From: a virus
Virus record (IMG/VR): IMGVR_UViG_3300046746_000247
Location: 1 to 27,291 of that record
Reading direction: 5' to 3' (one strand)
DNA: 27,291 nucleotides
Positions within the stretch are counted from its first letter, which is position 1; the number at the start of each line of letters is the position of its first letter. The notes beneath the pieces are model-generated. The model worked only from the letters and a program-made list of their open reading frames with translations, was not told the DNA's origin and searched no databases. The position numbers were made by a program, and so were the translations under genes. Positions 7,101 through 13,408 of this stretch are shown one piece after another.

Positions 7101-8502
7101 ATATTAAATCTTGGCGGCGGGTTTTTACAATAGTGGATGCAACATCGTCGTTTTCTACTGTTATGTCTGCGGCCATTAAATCTTCATCGCTAAGCTCTTT
7201 TATTTTTTTTCTAAATTGAAAGCCGTTGTATTTTTCGTTATTAATCGAGTAATTGGCTTTTTTACCTAACAAAACTCCTGGCGCTTGTACTACTGAAATA
7301 GTACGATCAGCAAAACCTTCTGTTAATATTTCGTCAAGATTTAATTCTTGGCCAGCAGCTATTTGCCCCAATGTTTCACTTATAAGGCCACCGCCCGTTT
7401 CAACCCCAGCTAAGCCTAGTGCACCAGCTCTTTTGCCAACTCTAGTGGTTAATGTTTTTCCAACGCCACCTGCCATAGCTCCTGTTATACCATCAATAAC
7501 ACCAATAACAGCACCTCTTTTAATAGCTTTACTTGTTATATCACTCCAGCGCTCTTCATCTTCCATTAAAGCTCTTATGTTTTCCGCATTAAGATCTTTA
7601 CCTTCTTTTTCTAATTCTTCTCTTAAAAGGTCTGCAGTTGTTAGGCCTGTTTCCATAACACCGCTAACTCCACCCATAAAGCCACCTATTGCTGCCGTTG
7701 GTACGGTTATAAGTTCTTCTGGTAAAGCTACTTGTGGGCCAGCTTGCCCGGCTAAAGCTGTAGCACCAGCTAAAGTAGTAGCGCCGGCAACACCAGCAGC
7801 AATTGCTTCTTCAGAAGATGTTGCAGACTTAATTATATTACCTAAACTTTGAATGGTAACTTGTAGCATCCAAGAAGGATTTTTAGCCGCGGCTGTTACC
7901 CAAGCTACTAAGCCGCCGTATTTTTCTCTATCTTCCTCGTAGTCTTTTTGGCGCTCAATCATTTCGTCTGTTTGAGGAGCGTTGTTCATTTTATCAGCTG
8001 CCTGCACAAACTCATTTAATTTTTTATCTGATATTTCTGCTCCTTCTTTCCACAACTCTATAGACGGATCGACAGCTGCACCTTGTACCCATCCACTTGC
8101 ACCTGCTCTATATAAGTCACCAAAAAAGTCAGTAACCATATTTTTACCAAACGTATCTTCTAGCCAAGTATTTTTTTCTTTTGTATTAGCAAACAATCCC
8201 GAAGAACCATTTTCCAATTTGGATCCCGTATCGCTTTCTTCTGACTCCGCATTTGGATCCGCAACCGCAGAGTCGTTTGTCTTTCCCAACTCTTCATCGG
8301 ATAGAGATATAACACCTTCTACGCCTATTAATGTTGAAAAATCGTTTTTTGTGCCGTTATAACCATTGCTTGCAAATAGATCGTAGGAATCATTAAAAGC
8401 TTCATTATTACTTGTAATTAGTTCCTTATAATCTTCTAATGAGCCATTATATCCATTACTCGTAAATAGGTTAAACGAGTCTTGTAAAGCTTCTTCGTTC
8501 AT
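1153..8502 (-). CDS. Giant (2449 aa) multidomain internal virion / large polyvalent protein with zincin and HAD domains
   Basis: This is the largest product in the window. Order of parts: two GY-x-G repeats (about residues 5-62); acidic linker; Ala/Gly hydrophobic glycine-zipper segments (about 228-290 and 328-382) that could insert into membranes; a zincin-type motif HEILH (His628, Glu629, His632); unassigned helical regions, with a Pro/Thr/Glu linker near 897-920; a complete HAD phosphatase domain (about 1597-1760: DFDDT at 1601-1605, LTARP with Thr1680, Lys1719, DD at 1736-1737); and a long C-terminal region with SPLGRIVLAFANTP (about 2195-2210) and a hydrophobic stretch near 2235-2260, of the kind seen in phage large polyvalent proteins. 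The end is lysine/tryptophan-rich. A QFSK-like motif recurs at 774, 1159, 1517, 1575 and 1764. By size and place (last virion gene, before lysis) it corresponds to ejected proteins such as T7 gp16 or DarB-type proteins. The enzymatic roles are inferred from motifs only. Confidence 0.88.
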   Translation of the reverse strand: MNEEALQDSFNLFTSNGYNGSLEDYKELITSNNEAFNDSYDLFASNGYNGTKNDFSTLIGVEGVISLSDEELGKTNDSAVADPNAESEESDTGSKLENGSSGLFANTKEKNTWLEDTFGKNMVTDFFGDLYRAGASGWVQGAAVDPSIELWKEGAEISDKKLNEFVQAADKMNNAPQTDEMIERQKDYEEDREKYGGLVAWVTAAAKNPSWMLQVTIQSLGNIIKSATSSEEAIAAGVAGATTLAGATALAGQAGPQVALPEELITVPTAAIGGFMGGVSGVMETGLTTADLLREELEKEGKDLNAENIRALMEDEERWSDITSKAIKRGAVIGVIDGITGAMAGGVGKTLTTRVGKRAGALGLAGVETGGGLISETLGQIAAGQELNLDEILTEGFADRTISVVQAPGVLLGKKANYSINNEKYNGFQFRKKIKELSDEDLMAADITVENDDVASTIVKTRRQDLILDTKIDSKVSDAKDRAELINLEKDLIKLKDNDTRSGKTKRAKINQQIDNILAKYENATADVTQETRKKAILDARDARVTALFEKYKSGAVELGKKLGFESEPTVFDTTDSYLEAIAKDQGINIQEAKTLAEGSEGAFIGKGKIFIDKQRAKNVGAVSVAMHEILHPILNATIGNSKNQAVIVSQFKKAMTANQRKWVESQLKQNVDPASWDTEYLNYFSDGILRGEINYDRTTFEKLKDIITRILKGKGFDNISFDSGRDVFNFLKEYNTSVKETGKVSDVAVEAIKAGEIKKGRQAATVEKVSQMQLSKTQLEGVKNRLSGIPASDVASRVNVNKISAELPAMIGTQINNKFANLDPTTREEFTFDVLEKILRPNKQGVNKDLQWDGRGDLYGFLNGRINLRIRDAVREDYNRPEAERMYVGRIDAKQIEDLTKEPSTEPTTEPAPKKKTGPTEESVERGQAKFDELDIVDDTLINDIKSELEREIKVRAQKGTLSETIQVKKGRETYTVSWLEDYVNKQLFKKLSKKLGAIGESGGEVVIPGTYIDFLNDPKTFDIVTKALPIKSIKKSYGKLFPTERIGRELTAEGNPIFRISKIDKRDFLTYFVAGKKSTILERQKQLFREILRPLAAQVVADYATPENIANLKEVQELAPQESIDVIENIVIDAQLNNLQSKLDRYKGEQAGFDIIQFSRNINKENTVNALNELEAKSGISEEKKAAIRTIRSKVNNNEIKTAKDLIKSILDVGKSQLSTRAHREFVTNVLSNLQNTLKDPSVINIINKGLNEYGRTYKYQQKIVGFNYATKKLKADVAEAITNKDKATAIRNFLNITSRSIRTLGIEGNTTNEKIFNNVIVPSIGKPLLDKLNFGLLKKDGRTYITENGIKLKGLAQVTSIKSDFESNIQTINSEALLVRDYILKEIKKAKAEGRVDDVISFINLSTADQRGLVRKLSRAGMYMIDTPIGKLILEHETTALEIAEALIAFSNNKIKEIALIKLLDNAKVNLIPKSLDIKLNKQSEIGIDRYNTKLIKNEIAKLKKSGKLKTAPQFSKTNKGFDPFGMADVISRQMFPDAFMNKPNFMHTYENLNTEQQKAVRNEMERANLLQFSKTLNKAKAMSIRLDAPQKGISVWDFDDTLATTKSNVLYTLPDGTKGKINATEFALQADQLEAQGAEFDFSEFSKVMKGAKGPMFEKAMARNKKFGNENVFILTARPANSKYAIHEFLKGIGLDIKLENIVGLGDGTATAKAKWVIGKVAEGYNDFYFADDAYKNVKAVQEVLEQADVKSKVHQAKIQFSKNLNKEFNQIIEDNTGIAAESEMSGAKAKVLARKKGRFKFFIPPSADDFAGLLYKLLSKGTKGEQQQAWFKKSLFDPFAKAMREFESYKQNVATIVKQLKKDIKNIPAGLKKVNSTGFTNETAVRVYLWVKNGYKDALIAGKTVNLTKADIQDLIDIVENDPKLRDFADQMDAVLDGYPEPQNDWLAGTMTTDAINMVNTTKRAEFLTEWQQNADIIFSQENLNKLKAAFGESYTEALQDMLYRMKTGRNRPFGANKLTNNFMNWVNDSVGTIMFFNTRSALLQTLSTINFVNWGDNNPIAAAKAFANQKQFWSDFAMLFNSDFLKQRRSGLKNDVNADDIANAAETSTNKVKAVLSSLLKVGFLPTQIADSFAIAMGGASFVRNRINTYVEQGMSKQQAQEQAFLDFQEIAEETQQSSRPDRISQQQASPLGRIVLAFANTPMQYMRLTKKAFLDLKNGRGDAKTNITKIAYYMAVQNIIFSSLQAALFSTLFEDDDEEAIKEKEVRVANSMLDSILRGTGIYGAIGSTLKNIIIEISKQSKKPRPDYTVAAQRSLSISPPIDSKMRKLMGAARAFSYKTTRDKMTGFGLDNPAYYAVGQIVSATTNVPLDRAIRKADNIRVAMDNDTKYWQSVALMLGYSTWDVGLVETSKTKKKKSGFGKTTNWKKSNWKKDKKGNWKKD
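3202..6183 (-). repeat. Five dispersed QFSK-like protein motifs in the giant virion protein
   Basis: Five copies of a short protein motif, hydrophobic/Pro-Q-[F/L]-S-[K/R]-x-x-[N/Q], occur in one reading frame: MQLSKTQ (Q774, base 6183), IQFSRNIN (Q1159, base 5028), PQFSKTNK (Q1517, base 3954), LQFSKTLNK (Q1575, base 3780) and IQFSKNLNK (Q1764, base 3213). Codons differ between copies (for example CAG/CAA for Gln and TCA/AGT/TCT for Ser), so the conservation is at protein level and not a recent DNA duplication. The last two copies sit about 25 residues before HAD motif I and about 27 residues after HAD motif IV. A domain-boundary or protease-site role is inferred. Confidence 0.7.
3223..3714 (-). 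other. HAD-superfamily phosphatase domain inside the giant virion protein
   Basis: All four HAD motifs are present in order and with normal spacing. Motif I is WDFDDT (Asp1601 nucleophile, Asp1603 acid/base), motif II is FILTARP (Thr1680), motif III is the lysine in AKAKW (Lys1719) and motif IV is FADDAYKN (Asp1736, Asp1737). A cap-like insert of about 60 residues lies between motifs I and II. The LTARP and FADD forms are those I know from polynucleotide 3'-phosphatase-like and acid-phosphatase-like HADs. The catalytic set is intact, so activity is plausible; the substrate is unknown. Confidence 0.85.
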
Positions 8503-8510
8503 ATTATATT

Positions 8511-9935
8511 TTATTTATTGTATTTAGACATACTACCGCCCCCAGAAGATTGCGTTTTATTTTTTTCAATTTGATTAAAATAATTTTGGTATTGTCCCAA
8601 ATGGTAATTCATAGCTTTATTTGATAAGCCTGCGTTCTTAAGATAAAAAGCATAAAGTTGATCTGACTTTGAAATATCTAAAGCTAAAGGTTGAGACAAT
8701 CCAGGGTTTTGAACATTATATTGATATATAGCGTAATCCCCGTAATCTTTTATAAACGCTTTAACGGAAGCCTCGTTGTCTTTCATGTCCATGCCTTCCA
8801 AATATTCTTGATAAAAATCTTCTCTTGATTTATATTTAGTATTACTTGTGGGATCTATAGAATTTATAGCAACTAGCATTTCTTTAACAGCTTGTGGTCT
8901 TTGTTCTGGTGTTGCTAAAGCATACTGAGAGAATGACATAGCATTAGGTACAATAGTTCCTAATGAAATGTTTATTTCATCTTTTAAAGCTCCAGAAAAA
9001 CCTCCAGATCTACTTGTTGTAGCAGGCCTTTTATCTCTTGCCCCTTGTGCAGCTGAATTGGTTAGTACGTCCATGTAACTATCCAAAACAGCCTGCTTTA
9101 AAAGCTTTTCGTTTTCTGGTAAAAATAATGCTGGATCCGATATACCTAGACCACCTTCAATTATAAAATCATCTGAAGCCAAAGAAAGCAAACTGTCCCT
9201 GCCTCCTTGGGATATTAGATTGCTTATTTTTTGTCTAACCATATCTTTACGAGCTCCTGTTAAAGCTGAGCCCGCACTATATATAGATTCGTTTAAAGAT
9301 AAAAGTTGATCTGCCGCTTTAAAATCTTTTAGAAAAGGTTTATTAATTTCACCGTAAGAAATAAATTCGCCTTTATTTTCATCAAAAAACTGCAACCCCC
9401 CTCCCTGTGAGACACCTAACGCGCCTCCGTCGGTATATATATTAGCTGCCTCAGCTAAAGTTCCTAAATTGTTTCCATCAGATATAGCGCTATTATCAAA
9501 ATCTTTTAAATAGTTAGACTTGTCTTGTTTGTATGCCTGAAGTTCATTTGATAAATTTTGAAAAGATAATTGTATACCGTTTATTTTATCTCTTAAATCT
9601 AAATATCTAGGATCTGTAGGATCTTCTATTCTAGCTATTTCACTTGCATATTGAGCGTAGTTGTTTCTATTTTCTACTAAAAAATCAGTAATCGTTGATT
9701 TTTGTATAGGGTTTAAATCTTCTAAATCTATAGTTGTATTTAGATTATTTATATAGGAACTAACCTTATTATTAATAGCCTGTTTTTCAGCTTTAACTTT
9801 TTCTTGATTAGCTCTAATCGCTTGCATGCCCGCTGTTACAGATTCTTTTAATGCAACAGCCCACGTGGGTTGTGAAGCCTTATTTATTAAAGACTCTCCA
9901 GCTATTAGCTGGGCTTGCATAGATCTTCTTGCCAT
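8511..9935 (-). CDS. Internal virion / cargo-type protein, 474 aa
   Basis: I do not recognise a named family. The protein has a helical, Gln/Asn-rich N-terminal half (coiled-coil-like, about residues 40-140, including LVENRNNYAQYASEIARIED), a central region with Gly-rich patches (SQGGGLQFFDE; TSRSGGFSGALKDE) and a C-terminal helical part ending in a flexible QSSGGGSMSKYNK tail. There is no signal peptide, membrane segment or catalytic motif. It lies between a glycine-zipper virion protein and the giant polyvalent protein, with gaps of 8-12 bases, which is the place of T7 gp15-like internal core or crAss-like cargo proteins. The role is inferred from position. The start at ATG 9935 follows an A/T run (AATATTATTATG) and yields MARRSMQAQ. 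Confidence 0.72.
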   Translation of the reverse strand: MARRSMQAQLIAGESLINKASQPTWAVALKESVTAGMQAIRANQEKVKAEKQAINNKVSSYINNLNTTIDLEDLNPIQKSTITDFLVENRNNYAQYASEIARIEDPTDPRYLDLRDKINGIQLSFQNLSNELQAYKQDKSNYLKDFDNSAISDGNNLGTLAEAANIYTDGGALGVSQGGGLQFFDENKGEFISYGEINKPFLKDFKAADQLLSLNESIYSAGSALTGARKDMVRQKISNLISQGGRDSLLSLASDDFIIEGGLGISDPALFLPENEKLLKQAVLDSYMDVLTNSAAQGARDKRPATTSRSGGFSGALKDEINISLGTIVPNAMSFSQYALATPEQRPQAVKEMLVAINSIDPTSNTKYKSREDFYQEYLEGMDMKDNEASVKAFIKDYGDYAIYQYNVQNPGLSQPLALDISKSDQLYAFYLKNAGLSNKAMNYHLGQYQNYFNQIEKNKTQSSGGGSMSKYNK

Positions 9936-9947
9936 AATAATATTTTT

Positions 9948-10604
9948 TTATATTCCGCCCAGTTTATTGATAAATTGCCCAAAGCCGCCTGGATTCCCAT
10001 CGTCATCACCACCAAGCGCTCCGCTAGCAAAACCACCCAGTACACCAGTGGCCATGCCGCCTATTCCTCCCAGTAATTGTGCTTTACCAGCTTCAACAGC
10101 TGCTTTCTTTTGAGCTAAATCCTGTTGAGCCATGCCAAACATAGTTTCAGTTTTTTCTTGCTCCGCGTCTCTAGATATGAGTTCTCCTTTCGCTTCGTAC
10201 AATTGTAAATTAGCTGCTTGTTGAGCCGCAGCGGCTTGATTTTGTCTTTCTTGTTGGCCTATATTAGCAGAAGCTCGTTGTAGGTTTTGAGCTTGTTGCC
10301 CGGCTAAAGATTGTGCTAATGCTGCAATACCAGACCCCCCAGCAGCACCACCGAGTGCCCCCATTGTGTTAGCTAACCCCTGTTGTTCTTGCTGAGCTTG
10401 AAATTGTGCTGCTCTTTGATCAACAGTAAGGTCTTCCATAGTGTTTTGCATGTTAGCATACACATTAGAAGTATCTAATTCCTCGTATTGTCTTTTACGG
10501 CGGTTGTATTCTGCCTGGGCTTTTCTCATTTCGGCTTTTCTTTTGCCTGCCCCAATTAGCCCGCTGGCTATATTTACGCCCGCGCCTATAATTTGTCCTA
10601 CCAT
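9948..10604 (-). CDS. Glycine/glutamine-rich internal virion (ejection) protein
   Basis: A 218-residue protein with three parts. The N-terminus is hydrophobic and glycine-spaced (GQIIGAGVNIASGLIGAGK, about residues 3-21). Next comes a long Ala/Gln-rich helical section (about 25-170) with RKAQAEYNRRKRQYEEL and QNQAAAAQQAANLQLYEAKG. A second glycine-zipper segment (LLGGIGGMATGVLGGFASGA, about 177-196) is followed by a flexible acidic Gly tail. This layout is typical of small podovirus internal/ejection proteins (T7 gp14-like, P22 gp7-like in general character), which are released into the cell envelope to help form a DNA channel. No enzyme motif is present. It is the first of three consecutive genes for presumed ejected proteins, and the start at 10604 follows an A/T-rich leader. 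Confidence 0.75.
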   Translation of the reverse strand: MVGQIIGAGVNIASGLIGAGKRKAEMRKAQAEYNRRKRQYEELDTSNVYANMQNTMEDLTVDQRAAQFQAQQEQQGLANTMGALGGAAGGSGIAALAQSLAGQQAQNLQRASANIGQQERQNQAAAAQQAANLQLYEAKGELISRDAEQEKTETMFGMAQQDLAQKKAAVEAGKAQLLGGIGGMATGVLGGFASGALGGDDDGNPGGFGQFINKLGGI

Positions 10605-10634
10605 AACTATTAGTTTATATTTTATTATTACATA

Positions 10635-10976
10635 TTATTTGCTACTCTCAAATACCTCTGTGCCTACAGAAAATATTTCAGCATAGTCTTTAGAGCCGTT
10701 CCTAAATTGCAATTTCGCAAAGTAGCCAAGAACAGAACCTGTATTTTGAGTATTGTCTTTTGAAAACAATATAAAGCTTGTATCAACAGGCCTTTCTTGT
10801 GAAGGTGAGATTTCACATACTATACTATTATTGCTTTGATTTATTTCCAATATCTGACCAATTATTTTAATTTCAGGCCCTTCATATGAGTTATTGGAGT
10901 TTGTAAAGTAAGCTATATCTCCTATTTGAACAGAAACGTTAAGGGGGTTTGGAAATGTTAAAGTTATTTGATCCAT
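10635..10976 (-). CDS. Small beta-rich virion-associated protein
   Basis: A 113-residue protein with no recognised family name. The alternating hydrophobic pattern (QITLTFPNPLNVSVQIGDIA; QILEINQSNNSIVCEISPS) predicts an all-beta fold. The C-terminal block FRNGSKDYAEIFSVGTEVFE followed by SSK resembles the end of small proteins I remember next to tail genes of marine phages. It has no signal peptide, membrane segment or catalytic residues. It sits between the adhesin-like tail protein (46-base gap) and the internal protein genes (30-base gap). A role as a tail or neck accessory subunit is likely but inferred. Confidence 0.68.
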   Translation of the reverse strand: MDQITLTFPNPLNVSVQIGDIAYFTNSNNSYEGPEIKIIGQILEINQSNNSIVCEISPSQERPVDTSFILFSKDNTQNTGSVLGYFAKLQFRNGSKDYAEIFSVGTEVFESSK

Positions 10977-11022
10977 AGTTTATTTTTATTAAGGGATATT
11001 AGCGGTATTACAATACGGTTGA

Positions 11023-13395
11023 TCACATGGCATCACAATTTGCGTCTGGGCAACATAATCTTAAATATGTCCATGATGTGCCCGAAGCTGGTCCGGTTAC
11101 CCTAATGGTAACATTTGGCGCAGTTTGCCAGTCAGACGCAGTGTATCTCCACCATATTATTTGGTCATAACCTACACCACCAACAGTCATATTAGGAACC
11201 TGAAACCCTTCTTCGCTTTCAAATTGCGTTTGCCTAGTTGGTGCAGTACCTTTCATCGTACCTATAAATTGGTCTATATTTGCTACGTCACTTGGCGATG
11301 CGGGTATTACGTTAGAAGGCTCTGTCGAATAAAAGTTGTCAAAAGGACCAGCGTTGCCGTCGGTTCCATTGTCAAATCCAGAAGTAGCTACTTTAGTTCC
11401 GTCTGGACCTCCGTGTATAATTTCTAATTTATCTGGAATGCCTTGAGGATCAAATAAAACCGCAATCAATCCGCCGCCGCTGTCTAAGTTTATATTAGTA
11501 TCTGTTATTCCGGAACTGCCTGGCGAAGCTGTTGAGCTACAAGGCACTGTTATATTTGGGGTAAATCCTATTACTTGACCATAAGCTATAGCCACTTCGT
11601 TTTGAACATAGGCTCTTACGTAATAATTATTACCAGTGGTGAGTCCGGTCATACTTGAAGTAAAATCAGCTGTGCCAGTACCTTCGTCATTAGCACCCAA
11701 TATAGTATTAAAATCGGCATATTCAGACCATTGAATACCTTTAGATGATATTGTTCCCCCTCCGTCTGTAATGCTTTCACCACCACTATCTGCGCCTGTT
11801 CCAGTTTCATTTGAAACACCTTTAGTTACAATGGTAGGTGGGTCAATTGTAGTTAATATATTATCTAAATCTAATGTATGTGTTATTGGTTCATCTCCTG
11901 ATGATGCAATTGTTATAGTCCCAGAAACAGTAAATTTGCTTGAATTAGCTATTGTTAAAGTTGTGCCAAGAAGTAAATTCTGTGCTTTGTCAACAACCAG
12001 TATACCAGTTGTATTGTTATAGCTAACAACTTTAGTGTCAGAAGCTACATTAGTACCTGTAACTACCGCACCAACCTCTATATTACCTACTACATTTTCA
12101 ACCTCTAAGGATGTTCCGGCGCCAACCCCTGCGGCTAAATCACAAGTAGCAGATGATGCTGCTAAAAGTGACGATGCTAACCCAGATATAGAATACTCGT
12201 AATCATCCGAAGCCGGGTCAGGTATTACTGGGCTAAAAGAATTTTCTGTAACTGCAGCAATCTGTTGAATTTCACCCGCAGATGAAGTTGCCGTAAAACT
12301 AAAGTTTAATATAGGTTCAGATCCTGGCGCAAAATTTGTGTCGGCATTGAAGTTAAGTGCGTCTGGTACACCGGCTATAGCTAAATTTGGATCAGTACTA
12401 GTTGCCGTTATTTCTATAAACACAGGCTCTTGTTGTCTTAACTCAATTAATATATCAGTAGGGTTACTTGCTGGTGAATTTGCAGGCGGCGTATTTATTT
12501 GGCCTGTTACTTTTAGTTCATATGGTGGGTTGCCTGTGGCGTAACTTGGTATTATTATGCCAGGTATTGCGGCAGTACCGGAAGCCCCCATAACCTGGTT
12601 AGTTGCATAGATAGTTTCGTTATCTAAATCATCAAATAAACTTACGCTATAAATAGCCCCTGGGTCGCCAATTAGGTTTAATGTTCTAGTTGCTCCTTCG
12701 CTATTTATTGTAAAGATATAGCCACTTGCGCCGTTAAGATTAAATGCGTTGATTAATTGCGTTTTTACAACGATAGGTATTGCTTCGCCTACAATATTTA
12801 TTAGATCACCAGATACGTCTTCATTTGGATATGTGTATTCTACTGTAAATGTAACCGCGGTTAATTCGCCATTTGGTCCATTGTAAGACTTTGATGCAAG
12901 TATATTATATGCCGTGGGGTCTCCTACTGCTAAAGATGCAGTTGGCTCTACAAAGAAATAATAACCGGAATCAGCTAATATTGTTTGCGTATATACTATA
13001 GATGTGCTGTCGAATTCTCCAGATCCCGAATACGGGACAAGTTGAGGCAGAGGTGTAGCGTTGGTAGTATCGATGTCAACCGCCCCTTGAACTATAAATC
13101 CTAACAACAAAGCAAAGCCCTGTATGCATAATGGAAACTCAACATCATTGCTTGGCATTATTGTTCCATTAGCAAAGCTAAAATCAAATCTTACATTTGA
13201 GCCCGCTTGATTAAATGAATAATTAGTAATACCTGTAGGTAAAGGTGCTATTAAGCTAAAATTGTTGGCGTCTAGTTTATAACCAAGATCTGGAGTAAGA
13301 GTTAAGCTATATACACCCAAATTACCAAGATCATTTCCAACAGGCTCGACAAAATTAATTTCGGAAACAGAATAATTTTCAAATTGTGTAGTCAT
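11023..13395 (-). CDS. Modular tail adhesin / fibre-like protein, 790 aa
   Basis: An all-beta, Gly/Thr/Asn-rich protein built of modules. Two related N-terminal beta domains (about residues 1-105 and 107-212) share the pattern of a GY...-ASxF/S start and a late PxxDV strand. A third beta domain spans about 216-300. A short inserted module at about 430-486 has a VGAVVTGTNVASDTKVVS core, a pattern common in phage fibres. An Fn3/Bacteroidota-type module at about 518-612 (KGIQWSEY, FTSSMTGLTTGNNYYVRAYV, AYGQVIGFTP) comes next. The C-terminal domain (613-790) contains GIPDKLEIIHGG and ends in LRLCCPDANCDAM. The protein probably sits at the tail tip or as a fibre and contacts the cell surface; receptor binding is inferred. 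It ends in TGA, the only TGA stop seen here. The start follows AATATATG. Confidence 0.78.
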   Translation of the reverse strand: MTTQFENYSVSEINFVEPVGNDLGNLGVYSLTLTPDLGYKLDANNFSLIAPLPTGITNYSFNQAGSNVRFDFSFANGTIMPSNDVEFPLCIQGFALLLGFIVQGAVDIDTTNATPLPQLVPYSGSGEFDSTSIVYTQTILADSGYYFFVEPTASLAVGDPTAYNILASKSYNGPNGELTAVTFTVEYTYPNEDVSGDLINIVGEAIPIVVKTQLINAFNLNGASGYIFTINSEGATRTLNLIGDPGAIYSVSLFDDLDNETIYATNQVMGASGTAAIPGIIIPSYATGNPPYELKVTGQINTPPANSPASNPTDILIELRQQEPVFIEITATSTDPNLAIAGVPDALNFNADTNFAPGSEPILNFSFTATSSAGEIQQIAAVTENSFSPVIPDPASDDYEYSISGLASSLLAASSATCDLAAGVGAGTSLEVENVVGNIEVGAVVTGTNVASDTKVVSYNNTTGILVVDKAQNLLLGTTLTIANSSKFTVSGTITIASSGDEPITHTLDLDNILTTIDPPTIVTKGVSNETGTGADSGGESITDGGGTISSKGIQWSEYADFNTILGANDEGTGTADFTSSMTGLTTGNNYYVRAYVQNEVAIAYGQVIGFTPNITVPCSSTASPGSSGITDTNINLDSGGGLIAVLFDPQGIPDKLEIIHGGPDGTKVATSGFDNGTDGNAGPFDNFYSTEPSNVIPASPSDVANIDQFIGTMKGTAPTRQTQFESEEGFQVPNMTVGGVGYDQIIWWRYTASDWQTAPNVTIRVTGPASGTSWTYLRLCCPDANCDAM

Positions 13396-13408
13396 ATATT
13401 ATTTATTA

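Noticed and set aside
7253-7852. 199-codon plus-strand ORF (and other plus-strand ORFs such as 5972-6418 and 22023-22544)
   Set aside because: They lie fully inside long minus-strand genes with convincing protein sequence; their translations are Ser/Leu/Pro-rich shadows without motifs, and no plus-strand gene is needed to fill any gap.
10990-11022. Small inverted repeat GTATT-AC-AATAC after the adhesin gene
   Set aside because: Only five A/T-rich pairs with a two-base loop, too weak to call a terminator.
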